DNA of 12,903 nt from an uncultured Oscillibacter sp. (GTDB lineage: Bacteria > Bacillota > Clostridia > Oscillospirales > Oscillospiraceae), in contig CABSFC010000081.1 in the NCBI GenBank assembly GCA_902476875.1, positions 1-12,903 on the forward strand, given 5' to 3'. Position numbers and translations under genes: made by a program. Shown here in pieces: positions 1 through 6,417 of the stretch. The notes beneath the pieces are model-generated. The model saw only the letters and a program-made list of their open reading frames with translations. It had not been told where the DNA came from and did no database searches. Each line of letters begins with the position of its first letter. The stretch's first letter is position 1.

Positions 1-6
1 TGGAAA

Positions 7-33
7 GAAAGCCGGACTGGCTGCCCGGCTTTC
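7..33 (+). terminator. Hairpin before thrC, possible terminator or leader remnant
   Basis: A 9-bp perfect stem pairs GAAAGCCGG (7-15) with CCGGCTTTC (25-33) around a 9-base loop. No T-run follows (the next bases are CTGTCC), so as an intrinsic terminator it would be weak. It may end the transcript that precedes the window, or be the last hairpin of a leader whose 5' part is cut off. The window starts too close to decide. Confidence 0.3.
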
Positions 34-68
34 CTGTCCAAATTTATTGTAATAGTGAGGAAACAGAT

Positions 69-1556
69 ATGAAGTATTACAGCACACGGGACAGAGCGCT
101 GCGGATCAGCGCGGCGGAGGCCATCAAGATGGGACTGTCCCGGGACGGCGGCCTGCTGACCCCGGAGGCCATTCCCCAGATCGACGAGGCGTTTTTGAAC
201 AGCCTGGTCCACGCCCGGTATCAGGAGCGTGCCGCCAGGGTCATGGGATTGTACCTGACGGACTACAGCGAGGACGAGCTGCTGACCTTTGCCGAGAACG
301 CCTACGGCCCCGACAAGTTTGACACCGACGCCGTGGCCCCCGTCCGCAAGGTGGACGGCATGACCCACTGCCTGGAGCTGTGGCACGGCCCCACCTCCGC
401 CTTCAAGGACATGGCGCTGCAGATGCTGCCGCAGCTCCTCTCCGCCGCCCTGCGCAAGACCGGCGAGGACAAAACGGTGTGCATCCTGGTGGCCACCTCC
501 GGCGACACCGGCAAGGCCGCCATGGAGGGCTTCGCCGACGTGCCCCAGACCAGGATCCTGGTGTTCTACCCCAAGGACGGCGTGTCCGCCGTGCAGGAGG
601 CCCAGATGGTCACCCAGGACGGTGAGAACGTGGGCGTCTGCGCCGTGGTGGGCAACTTTGACGACGCCCAGGCCGGTGTGAAGCGCATCTTCTCCGACGA
701 GGCCATCCGCGCCGCCCTGGCGGAGCGGGGCTACTTCCTGTCCTCCGCCAACTCCATCAACTGGGGCCGTATCCTGCCCCAGGTGGTCTATTACATCTCC
801 GCCTACTGCGACCTGCTGCGAAGCGGCGAGATCGCCATGGGCGACAAGGTGAACTTCTGCGTCCCCACCGGCAACTTCGGCGACATTCTGGCGGCTTACT
901 ACGCCAAGCGCATGGGCCTGCCTGTGGGCAAGCTGATCTGCGCCTCCAACTGCAACGACGTGCTGACGGACTTCCTGCGCACCGGCGTGTACGACCGCAA
1001 CCGGCCCTTCCACACCACCATGAGCCCCTCTATGGACATCCTGGTGTCCAGCAACCTGGAGCGGCTGCTGTTCGACTTCTCCGGCGAGAACGACCAGGAG
1101 GTCAAGGGCTACATGGCCGCCCTGGCGCAGGAGGGCCGGTACGAGGTCTCCGACGCCATCAAGGCGGCGCTTGCGGAGCAGTACTGGGGCGGCTTCTGCG
1201 ACGAGGCGGGCACCGCCGCCACCATCGCCCGGTACTATAAAGAATACGGCTATCTCATCGACACCCACACCGCTGTGGCGGCCAACGTCATGGAGCAGTA
1301 CCGCGCCGCCACCGGCGACGAGACTGTGACGGTGTTCGTCTCCACCGCCAGCCCCTACAAGTTCTGCAACCATGTCCTGGCGGCCATCGGCGAGACGCCC
1401 GCAGGCGACGGCGTGGAGCTGCTGGACCAGCTGAACGCCGTCTCCGGCGTGGCGGTGCCCCGGCGGCTGGCGGCATTGAAGGGCAAGGCGCGCCGCTTCG
1501 ACCTGACGGCAGAAAAGGCGGCTATGGACAGCGTGGTGCTGGACTTTTTGAAGTAA
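69..1556 (+). CDS. thrC: Threonine synthase (PLP enzyme)
   Basis: Converts O-phosphohomoserine and water to L-threonine and phosphate, the last step of threonine synthesis, in the cytoplasm. The 495-residue product starts with an N-terminal region typical of the family (SRDGGLLTP, about residues 24-32). It carries the PLP-lysine motif HGPTSAFKD (106-114, Lys113 as the likely Schiff-base lysine), the phosphate-contacting ATSGDTGKAA (142-151), SSANSINWGR (225-234) and PTGNFGD (266-272). The length fits the longer E. coli/yeast-like class rather than the shorter SAM-regulated plant-like class. The ATG at 69 has GAGG at 57-60, 8 bases upstream, and no other start competes. Only 25 bases separate it from the next gene, so co-transcription is likely. 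No homoserine dehydrogenase or homoserine kinase gene lies beside it within the window, and no complete T-box leader can be seen because only 68 upstream bases are present. Confidence 0.96.
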   Translation: MKYYSTRDRALRISAAEAIKMGLSRDGGLLTPEAIPQIDEAFLNSLVHARYQERAARVMGLYLTDYSEDELLTFAENAYGPDKFDTDAVAPVRKVDGMTHCLELWHGPTSAFKDMALQMLPQLLSAALRKTGEDKTVCILVATSGDTGKAAMEGFADVPQTRILVFYPKDGVSAVQEAQMVTQDGENVGVCAVVGNFDDAQAGVKRIFSDEAIRAALAERGYFLSSANSINWGRILPQVVYYISAYCDLLRSGEIAMGDKVNFCVPTGNFGDILAAYYAKRMGLPVGKLICASNCNDVLTDFLRTGVYDRNRPFHTTMSPSMDILVSSNLERLLFDFSGENDQEVKGYMAALAQEGRYEVSDAIKAALAEQYWGGFCDEAGTAATIARYYKEYGYLIDTHTAVAANVMEQYRAATGDETVTVFVSTASPYKFCNHVLAAIGETPAGDGVELLDQLNAVSGVAVPRRLAALKGKARRFDLTAEKAAMDSVVLDFLK

Positions 1557-1581
1557 CCAAGCGCCGGAAAGGGGCTGGGCC

Positions 1582-2049
1582 ATGAAGCAGTTCCGCATGA
1601 AAACGGACCTCTCTCCCGATGAAGTGCTGGCGGCCCTGCGGGCCCATACGGAGGTGCAGCCTTTCCAGGACTGCCCGAAGGAGCGTCTGTTCTGCGGGAA
1701 GATCTGCTGGCGGGAAGGGCGGTTCACCATCCGCTCCGCCACCAGACGGGGATGCCGGGGCTTCTTCGTGGGGGAGTACTATGGAACCGTGACGGCGGCG
1801 GAGGGCGGCAGCGTCATTGAGACAGTGATTTCCAGAAAGAAATGGGACTACATCCTGTTGGCCGCGTTCCTGCTGACGCCGTGGGTCAATGCGTACCTGA
1901 ACTCAAGCAGCCTGCAGACGGCGCTGCGTGTGTTCGGACTTGCCTTGTTCCTGGGCCTTGGGTTCTTCTGGTTCTTTTTTCTCAATGATATCAAGGAGAC
2001 CCGCATCGAACTGCACCGCATTTGGTATGCTCAGGATATAGAAGACTAA
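1582..2049 (+). CDS. Small two-helix membrane protein of unknown function
   Basis: I do not recognise this 155-residue protein. The first about 85 residues are soluble, with a short-strand pattern (for example CGKICWREGRFTIRS, 38-52) and many Arg/Gly residues. Two hydrophobic segments follow, about residues 89-106 and 112-134, the second very rich in Phe and Leu. A charged C-terminal tail ends in DIED. There is no signal peptide, so a hairpin membrane anchor with a cytoplasmic N-domain is the simple reading, which is an inference. The ATG at 1582 has AAGGGG (1569-1574) 7 bases upstream. The gene sits 25 bases after thrC and 18 bases before the metallophosphoesterase, so it is probably in one transcript with them. 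Coding is supported by the good ribosome binding site, the tight packing and a plausible membrane-protein composition, although this frame is less GC-biased than its neighbours. Confidence 0.75.
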   Translation: MKQFRMKTDLSPDEVLAALRAHTEVQPFQDCPKERLFCGKICWREGRFTIRSATRRGCRGFFVGEYYGTVTAAEGGSVIETVISRKKWDYILLAAFLLTPWVNAYLNSSSLQTALRVFGLALFLGLGFFWFFFLNDIKETRIELHRIWYAQDIED

Positions 2050-2067
2050 AGGAAAAGGAGGGGTACT

Positions 2068-2754
2068 ATGGCCCTCTATGCCATCGGGGACCTGCACCTC
2101 TCCCTGACAGCCAACAAATCCATGGAGGTGTTCGGCCCCGCGTGGGAGAATTACCACGCCCGCATCGAGGAGGCCCTGGGCGTCCTCACCGACGAGGACA
2201 CCCTGATCCTGGCGGGGGACACCTCCTGGGGCATCGACCTTGCGGAGGCCGAGGCCGACTTCAAATTCCTGGACCGCTTTCCCGGGAAAAAGTATCTCGT
2301 CAAGGGCAACCACGACTACTGGTGGGCCACGGCGGCCAAGCTCCACCGCTTCTTCGAGGAAAAGGACATCAGGACGCTGGATATCCTCCACAACAACTGC
2401 GTCTTTTACGGCGACTACGCCGTCTGCGGCACCCGGGGGTGGTTCCTGGAGGAGGACCAGAAGCCCCACAACGCCAAGGTTTTGAACCGGGAGGTGGGGC
2501 GGCTGGAGACTTCTTTGCAGGCGGCGGAGGGGCGGCCCATCCTGTGCTTCCTCCACTATCCGCCGCTATACCAGGGCTATGAGTGCCCGGAGATTTTGGC
2601 GGTGCTGGAGAAGTATCGCGTGGGGACCTGCTGCTACGGCCACCTCCATGGCCCCGCCATCAGGCGCAGGCTGGAGGGAAAGCGGGGAGAGACGGAGTTT
2701 TCCCTCATATCCGCCGACTATCTGGGCTTTGTCCCAAAAAAAATTTGCGATTGA
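2068..2754 (+). CDS. Calcineurin-like metallophosphoesterase
   Basis: A 228-residue cytoplasmic hydrolase of the binuclear-metal phosphoesterase superfamily. The metal-binding motifs appear in the canonical order: GDLHLS (7-12, Asp8 and His10), GDTSWG (50-55, Asp51), GNHDYWW (80-86, Asn81 and His82), LHYPP (162-166, His163) and GHLHG (191-195, His192 and His194). The size and the WGIDL and NHDYWW wording suggest the compact stand-alone phosphohydrolase group seen in many clostridia. The natural substrate (phosphoprotein, nucleotide or other phosphoester) cannot be read from the sequence. The ATG at 2068 follows a strong GGAGGGG at 2057-2063. It is the last gene of the thrC group: a 90-base gap with a candidate promoter separates it from tig. 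Because that position just ahead of trigger factor may be conserved in relatives, a link to proteostasis is possible but unproven. Confidence 0.9.
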   Translation: MALYAIGDLHLSLTANKSMEVFGPAWENYHARIEEALGVLTDEDTLILAGDTSWGIDLAEAEADFKFLDRFPGKKYLVKGNHDYWWATAAKLHRFFEEKDIRTLDILHNNCVFYGDYAVCGTRGWFLEEDQKPHNAKVLNREVGRLETSLQAAEGRPILCFLHYPPLYQGYECPEILAVLEKYRVGTCCYGHLHGPAIRRRLEGKRGETEFSLISADYLGFVPKKICD

Positions 2755-2766
2755 GTGAAAAAAGAC

Positions 2767-2795
2767 TAGCATTTTCAGGATTTTTCTGATAAAAT
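2767..2795 (+). promoter_or_regulatory. Candidate sigma-A-type promoter of tig
   Basis: An AT-rich island in the 90-base gap before tig contains TAAAAT at 2790-2795 as a -10, with TAGCAT at 2767-2772 exactly 17 bases upstream as a weak -35. Transcription would begin near 2802, leaving a leader of about 40 bases before the tig ATG. The -35 is a poor match to TTGACA, so this rests mainly on the -10, the spacing and the local composition. No CIRCE or CtsR-type repeat is visible here. Confidence 0.4.
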
Positions 2796-2844
2796 ACCAT
2801 TTCGCACGGGCGTGTAGTCTGTGATGAACGGAGGAGTAAACAAG

Positions 2845-4278
2845 ATGAGTGTGAAAAGCTGCGAAAAAGTTGAAAAAAGCCAGGTCGCTCTGACCATCGA
2901 GGTCGGCGCGGCGGAGTTTGAGGCTGCTGTCGAAAAGGCATATCAGAAGATGCGCAGGAAGATCAACGTGCCGGGCTTCCGCCCCGGCAAGGCCCCTCGC
3001 AAGATCATCGAGGGCATGTACGGCGCAGAGGTGTTTTTCGAGGAGGCCATCAATATCGCGTTCCCGGATGCCTACGAGGCCGCTGTGAAGGAGCGGGAGC
3101 TCCAGGTCGTGGGCTATCCCTCTGTTGAGATGGTGGGCGAGGTCACCCGCGAGGGCTTCACCTTCAAGGCCACCGCTCCCGTATACCCCGAGGTCACTCT
3201 GGGCGCGTACAAGGGCCTGTCCGCTGCCAAGGACGAGGTGAAGGTCTCCGCCGCCGACGTGGACGAGCGTTTGAAGCAGCTGAGCGACCGCAACACCCGT
3301 CTTGTCAGCGTGGAGCGCGAGGCCAAGGAGGGCGACACCGCCGTCATCGACTTTGAGGGCTTCCTGGACGGCAAGCCCTTCGACGGCGGCAAGGGTGAGA
3401 ACCACAGCCTGGAGCTGGGGTCCCACAGCTTCGTCCCCGGCTTTGAGGAGCAGGTCGTGGGCATGAAGGCCGGCGATGAGAAGGACATCGACATCACCTT
3501 CCCCGAGGACTACCACGCGGACCTGGCCGGCAAGGCCGTGGTTTTCAAGGTGAAGGTCCACGAGGTCAAGGAGAAGCAGGTCCCCGAGCTGGACGACGAG
3601 TTCGCCAAGGACGTCAGCGAGTTCGACACTCTGAAGGAGCTGAAGGCCGACCTGAAGAAGAAGATCGCCGAGGAGCGCCAGAAGGATGCCGACCGCGCCT
3701 TTGAGGACGCCCTGATGGAGCAGGTGGCCGAGGGCATCACCGCCGATATCCCAGACGCCATGGTGGAGAACCAGGCCCGCCAGTTCCTGGACAACTTCAA
3801 GATGCAGATCGCCCAGCAGGGCATCCCCTATGACCAGTACATGAAGATGACCGGCATGGACGAGAGCAAGATCCTGGCCGACGCCAAGGAACCCGCTCTG
3901 CGTCAGGTGCGGATGGATCTGGCTGTGGCCGCCATCATCAAGGCCGAGGGGATCGAGGCCAGCGACGAGGACGTGGAGGCCGAGTTCCAGAAGCTGGCCG
4001 AGCAGTACGGCATGGACGTGGAGATGGTGAAGAAGTATCTCCAGGCTGACCAAGTGAAGGACCAGATCGTCAGCCAGAAAGCCATCGCCGTGGTGGTGGA
4101 CAGCGCCACCGCTACCAAGCCTGAGAAGAAGGCCGCCAAGAAGAGCACCAAGAAGGCGGAGGAGACTGCCGAGGGCGAGGAGAAGGCCGCCAGGAAGACC
4201 ACCGCCAGGAAGAAGTCCACGAAAAAGGCCGAGGCCGCCGAGGGCGAGGAAGCGCCCGCCGAGAAGGACGCCGAATAA
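2845..4278 (+). CDS. tig: Trigger factor, ribosome-associated chaperone and prolyl isomerase
   Basis: Binds the ribosome at the exit tunnel and shields nascent chains. The 477-residue product shows the standard order: a ribosome-binding domain with signature GFRPGKAP (44-51); an FKBP-type prolyl isomerase domain at about 155-240 (GDTAVIDFEGF at 163-173, LGSHSFVPGFEEQVVGM at 191-207); and a helical C-terminal chaperone domain to about residue 420. A charged tail of about 54 residues follows (424-477), made almost entirely of Lys, Ala, Glu, Thr and Ser and containing an internal duplication. That makes the protein longer than the roughly 430 residues usual for the family. I chose the ATG at 2845 because GGAGGAG (2830-2836) lies 8 bases before it; the frame is open back to GTG 2821 and ATG 2824, but these have no ribosome binding site. 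It heads the tig-clpP-clpX-lon-engB cluster. Confidence 0.97.
   Translation: MSVKSCEKVEKSQVALTIEVGAAEFEAAVEKAYQKMRRKINVPGFRPGKAPRKIIEGMYGAEVFFEEAINIAFPDAYEAAVKERELQVVGYPSVEMVGEVTREGFTFKATAPVYPEVTLGAYKGLSAAKDEVKVSAADVDERLKQLSDRNTRLVSVEREAKEGDTAVIDFEGFLDGKPFDGGKGENHSLELGSHSFVPGFEEQVVGMKAGDEKDIDITFPEDYHADLAGKAVVFKVKVHEVKEKQVPELDDEFAKDVSEFDTLKELKADLKKKIAEERQKDADRAFEDALMEQVAEGITADIPDAMVENQARQFLDNFKMQIAQQGIPYDQYMKMTGMDESKILADAKEPALRQVRMDLAVAAIIKAEGIEASDEDVEAEFQKLAEQYGMDVEMVKKYLQADQVKDQIVSQKAIAVVVDSATATKPEKKAAKKSTKKAEETAEGEEKAARKTTARKKSTKKAEAAEGEEAPAEKDAE
4138..4251 (+). repeat. Duplicated Lys/Ala/Glu module in the trigger factor tail
   Basis: Two near-copies of a 14-15 residue unit lie in the tail of Tig: KKSTKKAEETAEGEE (residues 432-446, bases 4138-4182) and KKSTKKAEAAEGEE (residues 456-469, bases 4210-4251). 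The spacer KAARKTTAR (447-455) is itself basic. The DNA copies differ at synonymous sites (AAGAAGAGCACC against AAGAAGTCCACG). The amino-acid repeat is therefore either old or held by selection, rather than a fresh slippage product. Confidence 0.75.
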
Positions 4279-4316
4279 GCGCGAATCTTTCTGAGATACA
4301 TTTTACAGATTCGACA

Positions 4317-4353
4317 CATTCTCTCATGGTGCCTGTGGTATCATGAGAGAATG
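4317..4353 (+). promoter_or_regulatory. Perfect 12-bp inverted repeat overlapping the likely clpP promoter
   Basis: CATTCTCTCATG (4317-4328) is the exact reverse complement of CATGAGAGAATG (4342-4353), with 13 bases between. Allowing G-T pairs, the inner bases extend the stem to about 17 bp with a 3-base loop. The right half overlaps TGGTATCAT (4336-4344), a good extended -10 (TG-n-TATCAT) without a convincing -35. Transcription would start near 4351, inside the right arm, leaving a leader of about 78 bases to clpP. The geometry suits a repressor operator. A tig terminator is less likely because GTTTATAG, not a T-run, follows. It matches neither CtsR (GGTCAAA repeats) nor CIRCE (TTAGCACTC). 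Confidence 0.5.
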
Positions 4354-4428
4354 GTTTATAGGGCGTATCTGCCACCCGTTTGCAGCGGGAAATGCGCCCC
4401 GGCTACAAAAGAACGGAGGTTTTCAACC

Positions 4429-5013
4429 ATGAGTTTAGTACCCTATGTCGTGGAACAGACCAACCGCGGAGAGCGTTCCTATGATATTTTCTCCCGCCTG
4501 CTGAATGACCGCATCATATTTTTGGGTGAGGAGGTCAACGCCACCACGGCCAGCCTGGTGGTGGCCCAGCTGCTGTATCTGGAGGCCCAGGACCCCGACA
4601 AGGATATCCAGCTGTATATCAACAGCCCCGGCGGGTCTGTCACTGACGGCATGGCCATCTACGACACCATGCAGTACGTCAAGTGCGACGTGTCCACCAT
4701 CTGTGTGGGAATGGCCGCCAGCATGGGGGCGTTTCTGCTGTCCGCTGGCGCCAAGGGCAAACGCATCGCCCTGCCCAACGCGGAGATCATGATCCACCAG
4801 CCCTCCGCCGGCACCCAGGGTAAGGTGACGGATATGGAGATCGACGTGGAGCACTTCCTGCGGATCAAGAAGAACCTGAACCAGATTTTGGCCAACAATA
4901 CCGGCAAGACCGTTGAGGAGATCCGGGATGCCTCCGAGCGGGACCACTGGATGACCGCCGAGGAGGCCAGAAACTTTGGCCTGGTGGACAGGATCATCAC
5001 AGCAAAAAAATAA
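4429..5013 (+). CDS. clpP: ATP-dependent Clp protease, proteolytic subunit ClpP
   Basis: A serine peptidase that forms the tetradecameric chamber of the Clp proteases and receives substrates from ClpX or ClpC/ClpA. The 194-residue product matches the usual length. The catalytic triad is visible: Ser98 in GMAASMGA (94-101), His123 in MIHQPSAG (121-128) and Asp172 in SERDHWM (169-175). The strand-turn SPGGSVTDG (66-74) forms the oxyanion region. The N-terminus begins MSLVPYVVEQT, as in processed ClpP proteins. The ATG at 4429 has GGAGGT (4415-4420) 8 bases before it. The frame is open back to 4351, but those extra 26 residues resemble no ClpP and lack a ribosome binding site. It lies 18 bases before clpX, so the two ClpXP subunits are made from one message. 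The palindrome at 4317-4353 probably controls this start of transcription. Confidence 0.98.
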   Translation: MSLVPYVVEQTNRGERSYDIFSRLLNDRIIFLGEEVNATTASLVVAQLLYLEAQDPDKDIQLYINSPGGSVTDGMAIYDTMQYVKCDVSTICVGMAASMGAFLLSAGAKGKRIALPNAEIMIHQPSAGTQGKVTDMEIDVEHFLRIKKNLNQILANNTGKTVEEIRDASERDHWMTAEEARNFGLVDRIITAKK

Positions 5014-5031
5014 GCAAACTGAGGTAATACC

Positions 5032-6348
5032 ATGAGTGACGACGGCAAGAAGGCGCTGCGGTGCTCGTTCTGCGGCAAGCATGAACAGCAGGTCCACCGC
5101 ATGATCCAGGGCCCTGGCGTGCGCATCTGCGACGAGTGCGTCCAGCTGTGCATGAGCATTTTGAACGACGGTTTTGACGATCCCGGCAGCAGCCCACTGG
5201 AGGATATCCCCGACCAGCTCCCCACGCCCCGGGAGATCAAGGACGTGCTGGACCAGTACGTCATCGGCCAGGACGAGGCCAAGGTGGCCCTGTCCGTGGC
5301 AGTCTACAACCACTATAAGCGCATCTTTTTCGGCGGCGACGAGGATGTGGAGCTGCAAAAGAGCAACATTTTGATGCTGGGGCCCACCGGCTCCGGCAAG
5401 ACCCTGTTCGCCCAGACCCTGGCCCGGATTTTGAAGGTGCCCTTCGCCATCGCCGACGCCACCACCCTGACGGAGGCCGGCTATGTGGGCGACGACGTGG
5501 AAAATATTCTCCTGCGGCTGCTCCAGGCGGCGGATTTCGACGTGGAGCGGGCGGAGCACGGCATCATCTACGTGGACGAGATCGACAAGATCGCCCGAAA
5601 GAGCGAGAACACCTCCATCACCCGGGACGTGTCCGGCGAGGGCGTACAGCAGGCGCTGCTGAAGATCGTGGAGGGGACTGTCGCCAACGTGCCGCCCCAG
5701 GGCGGACGGAAACACCCCCACCAGGAGTTCATCCAGGTGAACACGAAGAACATCCTGTTTATCTGCGGCGGCGCGTTTGACGGTCTGGAGAAGATCATCG
5801 AGCGCCGCCTGGACCAGAAGAGCATCGGCTTTGGCGCCAATGTCCAGGGCAAGAAGGACAAGGACCTGAGCCGCATCCTCCACGAGGTCCAGCCCCACGA
5901 TATTTTGAAGTACGGCATCATCCCCGAGCTGGTGGGCCGCCTGCCGGTCATCGCGCCGCTGAACGCCTTGAGGCGGGAGGACCTGGTGCGCATCCTCCAG
6001 GAGCCGAAGAACGCCCTGGTGAAGCAGTACAAAAAGCTGATGGAGTACGACGACGTGGACCTGGAGTTCGAGCCGGAGGCCCTGGAGGCCATCGCCGACA
6101 AGGCCATCGAGCGCAACATCGGCGCCCGGGGCCTGCGGGCCGTCATGGAGGGCATTTTGACCCAGATCATGTACGACATCCCCTCCGACCCCACCATCGT
6201 CAAGGCCGTCATCACCCGGGACTGCGTGGAGGGGAATGGCCAGCCCGTGCTGACCCGGGACCCAGACAAGATCAGCTATTCCGTGAAACTGAACACCGGC
6301 AAGGGCGAGAAGCCGCGCTCCGGCTCCGCCCCCAGGTCGGCGTCTTAA
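5032..6348 (+). CDS. clpX: ATP-dependent unfoldase ClpX
   Basis: An AAA+ hexamer that recognises tagged substrates, unfolds them and threads them into ClpP. The 438-residue protein has the N-terminal zinc-binding domain with Cys11, Cys14, Cys33 and Cys36. It continues with Walker A GPTGSGKT (117-124), the pore loop GYVGDD (150-155), Walker B IIYVDEID (178-185), the ClpP-docking IGF loop (266-268, within KSIGFGAN) and the sensor-2 motif GARGLR (364-369). All key residues are present and the length is normal (about 420-440). A short Ser/Arg/Gly-rich tail ends the protein. The ATG at 5032 has GAGG (5021-5024) 7 bases upstream. It is directly linked to clpP (18-base gap); a hairpin in the 69-base gap to lon could reduce read-through. 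Confidence 0.98.
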   Translation: MSDDGKKALRCSFCGKHEQQVHRMIQGPGVRICDECVQLCMSILNDGFDDPGSSPLEDIPDQLPTPREIKDVLDQYVIGQDEAKVALSVAVYNHYKRIFFGGDEDVELQKSNILMLGPTGSGKTLFAQTLARILKVPFAIADATTLTEAGYVGDDVENILLRLLQAADFDVERAEHGIIYVDEIDKIARKSENTSITRDVSGEGVQQALLKIVEGTVANVPPQGGRKHPHQEFIQVNTKNILFICGGAFDGLEKIIERRLDQKSIGFGANVQGKKDKDLSRILHEVQPHDILKYGIIPELVGRLPVIAPLNALRREDLVRILQEPKNALVKQYKKLMEYDDVDLEFEPEALEAIADKAIERNIGARGLRAVMEGILTQIMYDIPSDPTIVKAVITRDCVEGNGQPVLTRDPDKISYSVKLNTGKGEKPRSGSAPRSAS

Positions 6349-6353
6349 AACGA

Positions 6354-6386
6354 AGAGAGAGGGACGCCGGACGCGCCCCTCTCTCT
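6354..6386 (+). terminator. Hairpin between clpX and lon, weak terminator or attenuator
   Basis: A 10-bp perfect stem pairs AGAGAGAGGG (6354-6363) with CCCTCTCTCT (6377-6386). The inner bases can add a three-pair CGC/GCG helix after one mismatch. Only GTTTCCC follows, so the U-tract is short and termination is probably partial. It begins 5 bases after the clpX stop. Its place inside the cluster suggests it sets the lon-to-clpX ratio or protects a 3' end after processing; both are inferences. Confidence 0.45.
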
Positions 6387-6417
6387 GTTTCCCATTCCTA
6401 AGAAAGGAACGAACCCT

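Noticed and set aside
1..68. T-box riboswitch controlling thrC
   Set aside because: Threonine genes in Firmicutes often have T-boxes, but only 68 bases are visible. The conserved T-box sequence is absent and the hairpin at 7-33 lacks a U-tract. It cannot be supported from this window.
2566..4053. A 495-codon minus-strand open frame over the phosphoesterase end and tig
   Set aside because: It has the same Leu/His/Val-rich shadow composition opposite a well-supported trigger factor gene, and no motif or start signal supports it.
4351..4428. N-terminal extension of ClpP starting at ATG 4351
   Set aside because: The ATG lies inside the right arm of the palindrome at the predicted transcription start, lacks a ribosome binding site, and adds 26 residues unlike any ClpP. 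The ATG at 4429 has GGAGGT at good spacing.
4279..4428. CtsR (GGTCAAA tandem) or CIRCE (TTAGCACTC inverted repeat) site before clpP
   Set aside because: I read the whole gap for both consensus patterns and found no match, so the palindrome should not be labelled with either regulator.
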